64,000 nt of DNA from Cheiracanthium punctorium. Lineage: Eukaryota; Arthropoda; Arachnida; Araneae; Cheiracanthiidae. The notes under the pieces are model-generated. The model had not been told where the DNA came from, made no database searches, and saw only the letters and a list, made by a program, of their open reading frames with translations. The position numbers and the translations under genes are program-made. Shown in pieces: positions 25,401 to 37,400 of the stretch; position 1 is the first letter of the stretch, and every line of letters starts with the position of its first letter. The DNA is taken from NCBI GenBank assembly GCA_038373885.1, contig JAWZYV010015855.1:27881-91880 (forward strand), written 5' to 3'.

Positions 25401-28400
25401 ACCCCATTTTTTTTTTTTTTTTTTTTTTTTTTGTCTTATTAAGTATATGTGTTTTGTAGTATCTATTGTATGTTCCTTTATAAATATTTTCGTGTATTAC
25501 AGAAATATTTCTTTTTTCTTTGTAGAATTTCCTAAAACTATGTTGGAGAAGTCAGGGCTTGACGACCCGCCAGACTCTGACCAGACCATGATTGCCACGC
25601 CAGAATGTTCTGACGAGGAGATAAGAACTGGCAAGTGATTTCATCTAATATAAATGCATTTATACTTCATTAATAAGCCTTTTATTAGAGTTATTGTTAG
25701 TGATCGTATTATTTGCACCTATGTACAACACCCTTATTTCATCCAATAGGAATGAGGGTGATACAGACAAATTCGAGTAAAAATGGGGTTGTGGCTCTTT
25801 ATAATTAATTTTTAATAGAACTAGAGAAGAATACGAGACGAGACGATGCAAGATTTACAGTCGTTATTCTAGACGAACTGCTCTATTTCACGTCTCGTAG
25901 ACATCTGTATGCATAAAATACATGTTGTCTTAGATAAGTATCCCTTATAAACGTTTGTTGTACTATTCTAGTACTGTATGTACTATGTACAGTAATTTCA
26001 ACATATGAACCCCAAATTTTCTTTTTTTTCTATATGTATATATTTTTTTTTGTTGGTCTTATTAAGTATGTGTGTTTTGTTGTATCTGTTTTATGTTCTT
26101 TCATAAATGTTCGCGTGTATTACAGAAATCTTTCTTTTTTCTTTGTAGAATTTCCTAAAACTATGTTGGAGAAGTCAGGGCTTGACGACACAACAGACTC
26201 TGACGAGAACATGATTGCCACACCGGAATGTTCTGACAAGGAGATAAGAACTGGCAAGTGATTACATCTAATATAAATGCATTTATACTTCATTAATAAG
26301 CCTTTTATTAGAGTTATTGTTAGTGATCGTATTATTTGCACATATGTACAACACCCTTATTCCATCCAATAGGAATGAGGGTGATACAGATTAATTCGAG
26401 TAAAAATGGGGGTTTGGTTCTTTATAATTAATTTTTAAAAGAACTAGAGAAGAAGGCGAGACGATACGATGAAGATTTACGGTCGTTATCCTAGACGAAC
26501 TGCTCTATTTCTCGTCTCGTAGACATCTGTATGCATAAAATAAATGTTGTCTTTGATAAGTATCCCTTATAATCGTGTGTTGTACTATTTTAGTACTGTG
26601 TGTACTATGTACAGTAATTTCAACATCTGAAACCCAATTTTTTTTTTTTTCGTTTTTCTTTTCTTTTCTTTTTTTTTTCTTTTCTTTTTTTTTTTTTTTT
26701 TTTGTTGGTCTTATTAAATATCTGCGTTTTGTAGTATCTGTTTTATGTTCTTTTATATATGTTCGCGTGTATTACAGAAATCTTTCTTTTTCCTTTGTAG
26801 AATTTCCTAAAACTATGTTGGAGAAGTCAGGATTTGACGACCCGCCAGGTTGTGACGAGAACATGATTGCCACGCAGGAATGTTCTGACAAGGAGATAGG
26901 AGCGGGCAAGTGATTACATCTATAATTGCATTTATACTTCATTAATAAACCTTTTATTAGAGTTATTGTTACGCAGGCGATCATCCAAGGGGAGGGCGGT
27001 GGGGGTGCAGACATCTGTATGCACAAAATATAGGTTGGCTTTGATAAGTATCCCTTATAATCGTGTGTTGTACTATTTTTCTAAAGAGAATTTTGACACA
27101 TTTAAACTCAGCCTGATTTTTAGTAATTTACTGTTATCTTCAATTTTTTCCTGATGATTAAAATATTTGATGATGAATTATTTTTTGAAGGAACATGAAA
27201 TAGTATAATCTGATGGAAAACAACTTTTCTTATGTTAAAATTTATTAAATTATTATAAATTATTTTAAAACTTGTTTCATAACTTAAGTAGTAAACTACT
27301 CGATGCATTTCATGACACTTGGTTTAACCCATTATCGCCCGACTTTTTCCAGCACACTTTCTAATTTATGTTGATGCTAGCACTGATAAATAAATTTCCC
27401 ACATTTGTAGGAAATGAAGAATGTATTTCTTTTTATTAAACTAGTAATAAAAAAATCATGAATAATTAATATTTTACTTTGTTATCACTGAGTGGAAACC
27501 TTATGGAAATGAGATTTGTATTCGAGAAATGGAAATAGGAAAAATAGTGAATGCTTAAATACTTTCGCGACTTACGGTTTTTGTGACAGTCTAAAATAGA
27601 TTGCTGAGTGTTAGTGGATGAAATAAAGAAAAATGCTAACTTAAGGGCTGTTTTAGAATACATTTTTGCACGTTAATTATGCGATACTACATTACTAGAT
27701 CATAGATGCAAAAGCATAGATTTTATCGTCACTTAAAACTCAAACCATTAAAAAAAAATCTTCGATTTTCATTCGAGCGGCCAGAAATTAATGTACTGGA
27801 ATACAAAACTAAAATCAAAAAACCACCAGTCTAACAGTAGATTCCACAATTTGCATATTACCGAGTGTTGATTTCAAATACAAAAATTAAACACGAACAT
27901 CTAATTTATGCAACCATATACGATGATAAAGCAAGGAAACCTCTAAAGCAATTGCATGCATTCGATACTGCAAAGATAAACAATAAACGAACATATAGTT
28001 ATCCTCTGAAAATGTTAAATTTTTTACTTTGAAAGATAGAAAACATTAAAACATAAAAATACATGTAAACAGTTCTCTTTTATTTGTTTGTATGTTCCGA
28101 TCAGTTTTTGTTTGTTTGTTTAATGGGAAAGCAGATTAGACTAAATAATCTTGAAAGTATTTTTTTAATTTTACTATAATGCTGGTTTTTTTTTTACTTT
28201 AATAAAATTTCACATGTTTATTATACCGCTCAAATTTGTAGGTAAATTTTTTTTAAAAAGGCAGTACTTTCTTGGGGAGAGTAAATTTAAATGAATTAGA
28301 TTTTGAATCTTACTCTGAGATCAAAATGTAAAGTTGTCATTATAAAATAGATTTCACTTGCTTCAACATCTTAATTCTGGTGATCCGATTTTAATTAAAT

Positions 28401-31400
28401 TGCTTCGAGAGCTAGTGTAAAACTCATCAGTTATTTTTTAACATCTTCAACATTTTAGTACGTGCATATTGATTATGCAAAGCTAAAAAAGAGCTATATG
28501 CCTAGGGCGGTTGTCTTGAGAGAAGGACTTTTCAAAAGTTTATAACATGCATTCACGTTACAGCTGGAGGAAACAGCCCAAAACTCTAGACCGGGAGATC
28601 GGCAGACGTGCGGATGGCCAGAGCACAGGACATTCACACTGCAACTCCCTACCAATGCTCCCTACCACAGTTGGTGGGCTAAGTTTAGTGCTGTATGCCC
28701 CATTGAACAGTATTTGGATAAACTTTACCACCCACATTTCGAGTGGCGGGTAATAAAATGTCTTTCAGGGGTTCCGGGACGTAAATCGAACATCAGTTCA
28801 GAACTGCATGAAATATATATTTATGATCAGATATGTTTCCCAAGTTGGGTGGTGGTGGGATACGCGCTTGTCCCTTTTTTCATAATATAATATAGTATTC
28901 ATTTATTTTATTGGTATATACCAATAAAATACATGGAACTCAATCTATCGTGGAACTCAATATACATGGAACTTAATCTATCGGTTCAAGAAGCAAAATT
29001 GAATTTAAAAAAATTACCTTGTCATGTCACAAAAATACCTGGCTACTGCTACGTGGATTTTTAAAAAATGTAATAAACTTTAATACAAACAAACACATCA
29101 TTAACAAACTCTTTTGAAAAGGGAAAAAAAGTTTGGTTTCCAAAGCGTGAAATTTCATTTAGTTCCGAAGGTATTCACTGCACGCTAGAAAAACAAGAAA
29201 AGTTTCATGTATTATTATTCATATTTGTGTTATCTCCTTTTCACTGTTTTTGTCCGGTTTCGTTGTTTCTAGAAGTTTCCTACTGTTAAAATGTTTGTTA
29301 ATGTTAAAATGCAATGGTTTGAACAAAGTCTGCATAAAAGCCTTTGAATATTTATTTTAATTTTATATATATTTTTTTATAGGAAAATCTAAGAGAGAAA
29401 TGTGGACAAGAAAAAGAAAAAATGGTAAGTAAATTCTTCATTAACATGATTATTAATAAGTTGAGTGGAATTTTTCTTCTTCCGTATTCATCTTTATCTT
29501 TTATCCTATTCATCTGTATGTTTCCAACTTCCGTTTTTTACAAGAACTAGCATATGTATACGTGCAGAAAGTTACAAAGCATTACACTTGATTAGAATAC
29601 ACGATTTTTGAAAAAAAATTACTTTCCCTTAAATTTTAGTGAATATTAGAGCAAAAGAATCATATTTTTTATTATAAATTTGGCATTATAAGTAGATGCA
29701 AGACTACACCCTTTTTCCCGATCAATAAATTAAAAAAAAATACACTTAATTTAGAAGAGGAATACTTCAAAATTGGAGTCACACCGGCGGGAAAAAGAGA
29801 GAAACGGAAGCACTTTTATTGAGCAGAAAATTTTTCTGGGAGATATTAAAACTGAATTCAGAATATTTGATTTCCAATGTTTCCATTGAAAAATAATAGT
29901 TTCCAATTTTTACACTGAAAAATGATAGGCAGTTCTTTCTGCTCTCAACGCAAATCAGTGGTCTGACTCACTGATGTTATACTAACTAACTACTATTATA
30001 AATGCGAGAGGTAGTTTGTGTGTTTCTTTGTTACGCTTTCACTCCTAAACCGCTGGATCGATTATGATGAAATTTGGTATAGACATAGATGGGACCCTGG
30101 AGACGACTCCAGGCTACTTAGAATATTAGGTTTTTAATTACTTTTTTAATTATTAATTAAAATCCGTTTTTACATTGCCATGCTTGGCCAGTTTCGCTCG
30201 TATAAAATGATTCTTGTTTTGAGCTAACAGAAATGCTATTACTTCAGTGACGAATCGCGTGCATTTGAAAACCATGAAATGGCATGGAAATGACGTTTTT
30301 ATCTTACTTCACTAAGGACCAAAACCCCTTGACTCGCTACGTTCGCATTTCGTATAAGGCATTCGGCACCTAATAAGGCTTATTCGTAAAAAAAGCATAA
30401 TTGACAAAACCCAAAGATTGGATCTGATAGAATGTTACCGGGCTACACATTCCTTGGTTCTTACATGTTCCTTAGAAGAACTTCACACTATGTTTAATTG
30501 TGTAAAACCTATGGAACACCTTGCGTCTTTGCCATCCATGGCGATTTTTCATAACTTGGCCACTTCCGTGTACGTATACTTAATACTTATTTCTAAGAAA
30601 GCAGTGATTCATATATAAATATATTTAATAAAAACTACGGTACAGCTATTATATCTTGCTTCTAAAGGCGACTTTTCATTATTTGACGATTTACACATGG
30701 CCAGAACCGATAATTACTGCTCATGTAAGATTACCGGGAAAACCGTAATCCATATATACATCTACATAATCCTTTGCAAATTGGCTTATTTAGCACCGCG
30801 AAATATGTCATCGCGCCGCGCGGGCAAATATCCAAGCTGTACTTGCTATGCATAATTAACGCCACCAAATATTTCTACGGGTGGAAAATACCCAAGCTGA
30901 ACTTAACCAGCATTACTATAATATGCTTTTGAATTATTTTTCATTTTCAAGCTACTCGGTGCTAATATTTTGAAACGCACGCAGTACTTTGATTCGCACC
31001 ACATGAGATAGCTTAATACTTTCATTCCGATATGACATTACATTGTCTGGGCAAGCAGTGCGGCCGCACAGAGAATTTTTTTTGAGGGGAGGGGGAGGAA
31101 GGAAGGTTCGTTTTCTTATAAATAGGTAAATAAATTTAGGAAGTAATTATTGCTAATTTGATCATAATTAACTATTAATGCTAATTAATTAGTTCATTAA
31201 ATTGTTTTTTTTAGTTTATATAAGTTTTTCTTTTGTTTAAACACGTTATTTATGAATCGATGTAATGTTTTAATGTGTCTGCTTAGTATTTTGCATTGGT
31301 GGATACAGAGGGAGCATGTAGACAAGCTAAAATTACACTGTAAAAGAATGACTTTTTTTGTAAATTAAAATGGACTTTTAAGAAAAGGGAGACAAAAGAA

Positions 31401-34400
31401 AAATTGTGCCCCCTCTAGATATTTTTTTTTTTTTTTTTTTTTGGATCATCCTCTGCTATTATGGGATTAACCAGGGGTCAATCCGGGAATTTTTTTCAGG
31501 GTCCCATTTTAGTGAAAATTACTTATTTGTGTGAATTTTAATACTTATGTTGTGAACCTTCTACACTTATTTTTGCGAATGTTCATACCAGTTTTTAATA
31601 AAAGTCACTTTTTCTGTAAAAATAATTGATAAAACAGATTAAAATGTAGGATAAAATGCCAACGAAGTACCATTTTAATGAGTTGTAATTTAGTAAAGGG
31701 GTCGTTTTAATCTACTGTAATTTTGTAAAGGGGCTGCTAAACGTACACAATTTTTGTCTGCACCAACCCCTGGTTTAACAGTCTGGAAAGAGACAGACAA
31801 AATTTCTTATAAATTAGATATTTTCAAAATTGCCCCTCTCTCTTTTAAAGCAGGAAAAGAAAAACACTTGAGGGCAGGTCGATTTTCAATTCAACCTTTT
31901 CCATCCCGCTTGAGAGTAAGCATTTTTCTTTTAGCACTCCTTTATTTTAAGCTCCAATCTCATAAAGGTAAAAATTGATTCCAATTAACCTTCTCAGTTA
32001 TGAATGAAAAAGGTATTAAAAAATACGGGAAAACTGGCCAAATAATTCAAAGTCGACTTTGCAAGAGAGGCAATTGAAATGTTAATTGAACCATCTGCGT
32101 GCAATGGTAAGGAACACTCAACATTAGGCAATAGATGGAACCAGATATTAAGAAGAGGGGGGGGGTGTCATGTGCAATCCAGCGAGAGAAAAGGGGAAGG
32201 TTAAAGCCGAGAGAATGTTAGTCAGCCCTGATTACGAGGTAGTGGATGCACCTCAATATTTAAGCAAATCAAGCAGTGTGAAGGTAAATACATTATTATA
32301 ATAATGGTGCACTGAATAAGAAGCTAATGTGAGACAGTAAAAAAGAAAGACTATGGAAACAAACAAGAAGTAAATTTTTTTACTGATGAGTGAAATTTTA
32401 CTGAGATGAGTCCATAATTTTGAACAATGATTATAAGATTGGAAATTAAGTATGTGTTCTTGTGCAAAAATAATGCCAGTAGTGGTAAAACAAAACTGAA
32501 TGTTCCTTGAGTCTTACATGTTGGAGGGTACTGGAGCCCCGTCCTCTTTCGGCTCCCCTGTAAGAGGTGCAGCATCAATGGTTATACCGAATCTGTTTCA
32601 GTTCGTAAATATGGGCTCTCCTTTCTCCCCTCCCCTTCTTCTAAATCTGGTCATGATATGTTATATGCATGTTCCATATAAGCAATTATGAGCTTTGATA
32701 TCTTGACATGTATATTTCAGTACACTTTCTTTTGAACCTTGGCAAAGCCAACCTGTTTTGCTGCCCCAAGCTTCAACTGCTCTGCAGATGTCACTTCAAT
32801 CAGAAGCAGCCCCTCTCAAAAGTTTCTCCGAGTTTCTCAAAAGTTTCTCCGAGCTTCAATAAGTTAAAAATTTCAAGACAATTTCCTGAATTGGGATTAA
32901 GCCAGGAAATGTTTTGTAATATCCGACATTAAAAAAAGGAAGAAGAAACAAAAAGCTTAAATGAATATATATTGCTTTATATGAGTTACTGGAGTTTTTT
33001 AAGGAGGTAGAAATTAACTGTTTAAATTTTGGATTGGACATTTTATCATAATCTTATTGCGAACACTTATGACAAAATTTTTTTGTTTGTGTAGAATTAA
33101 AAACCTTTCACTATGTATATTAGTGGTTCCCAACTGATGGTCCCAGAACAAGTTTTAAGTGGTCCGCGAAGTGAGTGGGTGTTTAAAAAATAATTGATCT
33201 TCACAACTTCATGAGGTAAAAAGTCAAAAAGCGCAAGGCCTGAGTTCTTGGAGGAATTCGGGGCAAGCGCCCAGGTCCCCAACAAAAAATGGGGTCATAT
33301 GGGGGTCATATTTTGTTTAAAAATTTGTAAATTTTCAAAAAAGTTTTTGAAAGAGGGGGAGGGCAATGAAGCTTTTGCCCACAGCCAGGCACCTAGGTAA
33401 ATCTGCTCCTGAGAAAGTGTAATTGTTTGCGGTCAGTTTTAGCGAATTAGAAAAAAGTTTCATTATCCTTGCAAAATAAGGAAGAATCCAAGAGTCCCGC
33501 AGCTAGTCAAAGAAGCAAGTGCTAGTAAATCACATTAATGCCAGAAAGGCAGAAGTAGAATGCATATCATTTATATAATTCATTCCTTAATTCAGTTTTT
33601 TAAAAAATAATCAGGGCTGCCACTGGCAACTAAAAAGCGACTATTTTCAGCAAAAGGTAAAAATCATCAAAAATGTCCGCACTTTATTTTACAACTTGGG
33701 AATTTCAAAAGCTGGCAAGTTGATGTTTTCTTAGTGGTATGTTCTAGCCTGTGCAGATGCAGTTAATGAGTACAGATTTGCAAGTTGCCCTTTGAAAAAG
33801 ATACTAATCATGAAGCTAGAATGGTTGGATAATGCTCAAAACTCCCTTATCAGCACTTCCAAATTCCTTATGTCATAAAAACATTGTTATATCACATGCT
33901 CTTGATAACTAACGGTATTAGCATGCTACTTTTTGGCTACTATTTTTGGATAAAGGATACTATTTTTTATGTATAAGGCTACTAAAGCAACTATTTTCAA
34001 CACTAAAAAGTGGTGGCAGCCCTGAATAATGTATACATTTCCATTGTTCTAGAATCTTCTTTGAATTTTTATTTTAGCATTACATTTTTTGTATGCATTT
34101 TACATTTTTTTATTCTTTATTACATTTTATCCCCCCTGGAAAGATTTCTTTTTAGTGGTCCGTAAGTAAATTGGGAATGGAAAAGTGGCCCGCAGGCTCA
34201 ATTGAGTTGGGAACCACTGGTGTATATAAATGAAGTTGTAAAAGATATCTTGTCTTCAAATTTTGGCATATCTCAGATTTTTCATCATTATAATATTGTT
34301 AGTTCTGTTTTAGTGTAAAACCTGTCATAGCACACTCAGATATGTATATAAATGTGTATTCAGGGTATCTAGTGCTAATTGGGGCCAATAGCTATTTCCT

Positions 34401-37400
34401 AAACCGTTAGACACATAATTCCAATTGCAAAAATGCTTTAAATTATATAATCTATTATATCAGGAACAACTGAAGTCATTAGATCAATTCCTATAAAAAT
34501 TATGAAATTAAAATTTTTATATGGTCCTGCAGTTCTATAAGTTATAGTTAGAAAAATTTTCCCAATACGATATCATGCAAAATTAGAAAACATCCACCTT
34601 TTAGGACCAAAATTCGCAGAGATATGAAGCGGCAAACGTTTTTACTTTTCCATGTTTAAAAATGTCTTGCAGCAGTAAACCGTTAAGGGACCATATCAAT
34701 ATCGAAATTTTAAATCATAGGTTTTAATTTCATAAAGCTTGGAGAATTCCATTTTAAAATATGAATGACTATTTCCCCTTTTGTGAAAAATTGTAAAAGT
34801 GATATGCTAATTAGAGATTTTTTCTTAATATTGCTGTTTTGGTATAAGTGCAAAAAAAAAACCCTCCCTCCCCCACTTTTCAAATTTTGGTTTCTGTACT
34901 TAGTTATTTTCTCAGTGATGTGCATTGTATAAAATAATTTGAACCAAATTTCTTATTTCTCATTGTTTAGATTTACGTCCCAGACTAGTAGAAGATTTTC
35001 TTCTGCCTGCACTTAATAATGAAACTTATGGCGAATTACTGAAGTGGGAGGATCCTGAAAATCGTGTCTTTAGCATTCGATGGTGCCATAAAAATGCAGC
35101 TAAGTGGACTCTAGCTGATACCAAAGTGTTTCAAGTAAGTTTATATTAACTGCCTAACAAAGTAATTTAAAAGCAATAGGACGGACAGGATTAAAATCAT
35201 TAAAAGCAGATAAAAACACTTAAAATCCGTCAGTAGCACTTTCGGTGGCAGCCACGACCTTCTTCAGCTCTGGTCTCAAAATGCCTTGCTCTCTTCCTCA
35301 GTATGACATTCCTCAGTATGGCGCAGATAGATCCTGGATGGAACGCCATACTGAGAAAGAGAGCAAGGCATTTTGAAGGCTGAAGAAGGCGGTGGCTGCC
35401 ACCGAAAGTGCTACTGACGGATTTTTATCTGCTTTTAATGATACCTAACAAAGATATAAACGATTTTGTGGAAAAAAAGAAAAAGCTTCTGTAGAAAAAT
35501 ATTTCATATTTAAGGATGAAATGAGTAATATTTCATATTTCATACTTTGTCTCACCTACATTGTAAGAAAATAAAATTTACTTACAATTCAGAGAAAAAT
35601 AAAATTTTCTCTGTGAAACATGTAAAATTTCTGTATTTAAAAAATGGGAATTTACAAATTCTACATTTTTTTTTAAATTTTTCTACCAAATCATTTAAAT
35701 TCTTTCCATTTCAGAATAAAATTTTGAATTTCAAGCCTTGAATGTTATTGTTAAAAAATATTGGACAATCTGTCTTTGCCTTGAATATCTGTAATATAAT
35801 CATTCATTATGCATGTTTTAATAAAAAATTTTTAATTCATTCACAGCATTTACAAATTAAACATTGCTACTAATTCAGTAGAAATTACTTTAAATTCAGA
35901 TTAGGAATACTTATATAATTACCGTATTGGCCCAAATATAACATGACCCCAAAGTTCTTCATCAAGATAATTAAAAAAATCTTATATTTAGGCCTCGAAT
36001 TTAGCATTAGTCAGGTTTTTAATGAGAATTGATCTGCCAAAAAATGCCTCGTTATATTTATTTGTGCCAATATGGTAAATATTCAGATCCTAAGATTGTG
36101 AGTGTTCAGTTGCATAAGAAAATGTTTTTCTTGAAAATTACATGTTAGATTGAAAAGTAAGATTTCTATCTAATTTATAATTTTCAAATTTTTTAACATG
36201 ATCAAGAAAAAATACTAATTTTTTGTTGAATAATATAATTGGGCAAAATTTGATGCTGTAAGTAGCATTGTCAGACGTACTATTTTTTTAGAATTATATA
36301 GTGTACTTCTGGTATTTTTTAATTTGTAACAGAAAAGAAAATAAAGGAAAAAGACAAGTATTATTGAAAAAACTGCCACTGGCAACACTGAGAAGCAATA
36401 AGTGGGAAAAAAGCATGTATCTTGTTATTAGAATGACACAAAGGAGATCTTTCCTTCAAGAGTTGCCAGATGTTGCTTTATAAAAAATGAAAGTTTTTTC
36501 TGCTTATAATTCTGTATTTAACATAAGTAAAAACATACCGAATTACATAAATCGGAGGTCTCTAACATAACAGCATTTTTGGAGACACTGGGAGATTCCT
36601 CAAAATATTGCTATTAATAATCAGGGTAATGTTAACCTCCCCCTCCCTTTTTTAAGGGAAAAAACCCAAGCCGATAGGGTTTTTAAGGTAAGGAATGGGT
36701 ATTTAAAGTTTGCAGAAAATTTTCTCATTAACCCCTTAAGCGGTTCGCCCGTATAGCGTACGGGCATCGATATTTTCCCCTTTCCTTTTCTGATTTGCCC
36801 GTATATTTCATTATTGTGAAGCGACTATTTAGTATTAATATTTTTCGGCTTGTCAATGTGACTGAAATGCTTTTCTTCCTAGCGAGAGAGCGGGAATATT
36901 TCATCATATGCCTCTCAAAATATGCCTTTTTTGGAAGCATTTCGGTAAAAAAAATTGACCGCTTAAAGGGTTAATACATAGAATTTAAGTAATTGATTCA
37001 GTTATAAATGAAAAAGTATTGAAATTACTAATATTTAAAACTTAAAATGTATAAAAGAATAAAACTGTATGCTTGTTTTAGTGAAAACGATCATACAGTT
37101 TGATAAGTGCATTTTTATGTGTGCTATTATACAAAGTTTTTATTTATCTCATCTTCTAACACTCAGTTTCTTTTTGAATTTTTTTTTTAAATTAATTGAA
37201 ATATTTTCATCCTATATGCCTTGCCAACTTCAGAGCACAGTAATTACAATAATCAATAAATGAAAAATATTAAACTAATAATTATTAGAATCAAATCAAA
37301 TAGGACAATTTATTATTAACAGTAAAATTAAAGTACTTTACTAGTGCTGAATCAGAACTTTTAAAGTAATATTTTACTATGGATGAAAAATATCCTTATT

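Larger units (their letters stand above)
19310..27078 (+). repeat. Tandem array of exon-bearing units, block 1 (six units)
   Basis: Six copies of a unit of about 585-650 bp, ignoring insertions, each hold a 105-nt exon, a common upstream polypyrimidine tract and a downstream intron segment. That intron segment contains a conserved inverted repeat (CGAGACGAGA, about 44 nt, TCTCGTCTCG). Spacings between exon starts are 593, 4658, 880, 623 and 652 bp. The long gaps are explained by a 3.7 kb composite insertion and by MITEs of 320 and 295 bp. The unit after exon 6 is truncated at a MITE remnant and lacks the hairpin. Confidence 0.9.
26906..29382 (+). other. Intron between array and linker exon, block 1
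   Basis: This intron opens with GCAAGT and closes with TTTTTTTATAG. It contains a MITE remnant (about 26970-27010), AT-rich filler, a GC-richer island (28540-28790) and a 28-bp perfect palindrome (28904-28931) next to a short tandem repeat of 'acatggaactcaatctatcg'. No further exon is recognised. Confidence 0.5.
29425..34970 (+). other. Intron between linker exon and DBD exon 1, block 1
   Basis: A 5.5 kb intron, GTAAGT to TTGTTTAG. It holds a dispersed-repeat end (about 29983-30150), MITE-like segments (31472-31772, 33121-34219 with nested 33612-34024), a poly-T run (about 31424-31442) and AT-rich sequence. Open frames such as 30418-30618 and 32500-32691 have no splice context and no recognisable homology. 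Confidence 0.5.

Noticed and set aside
30418..30618. 66-codon frame in the large intron
   Set aside because: No splice sites in matching phase, no recognisable domain, and flanking sequence is ordinary intron.
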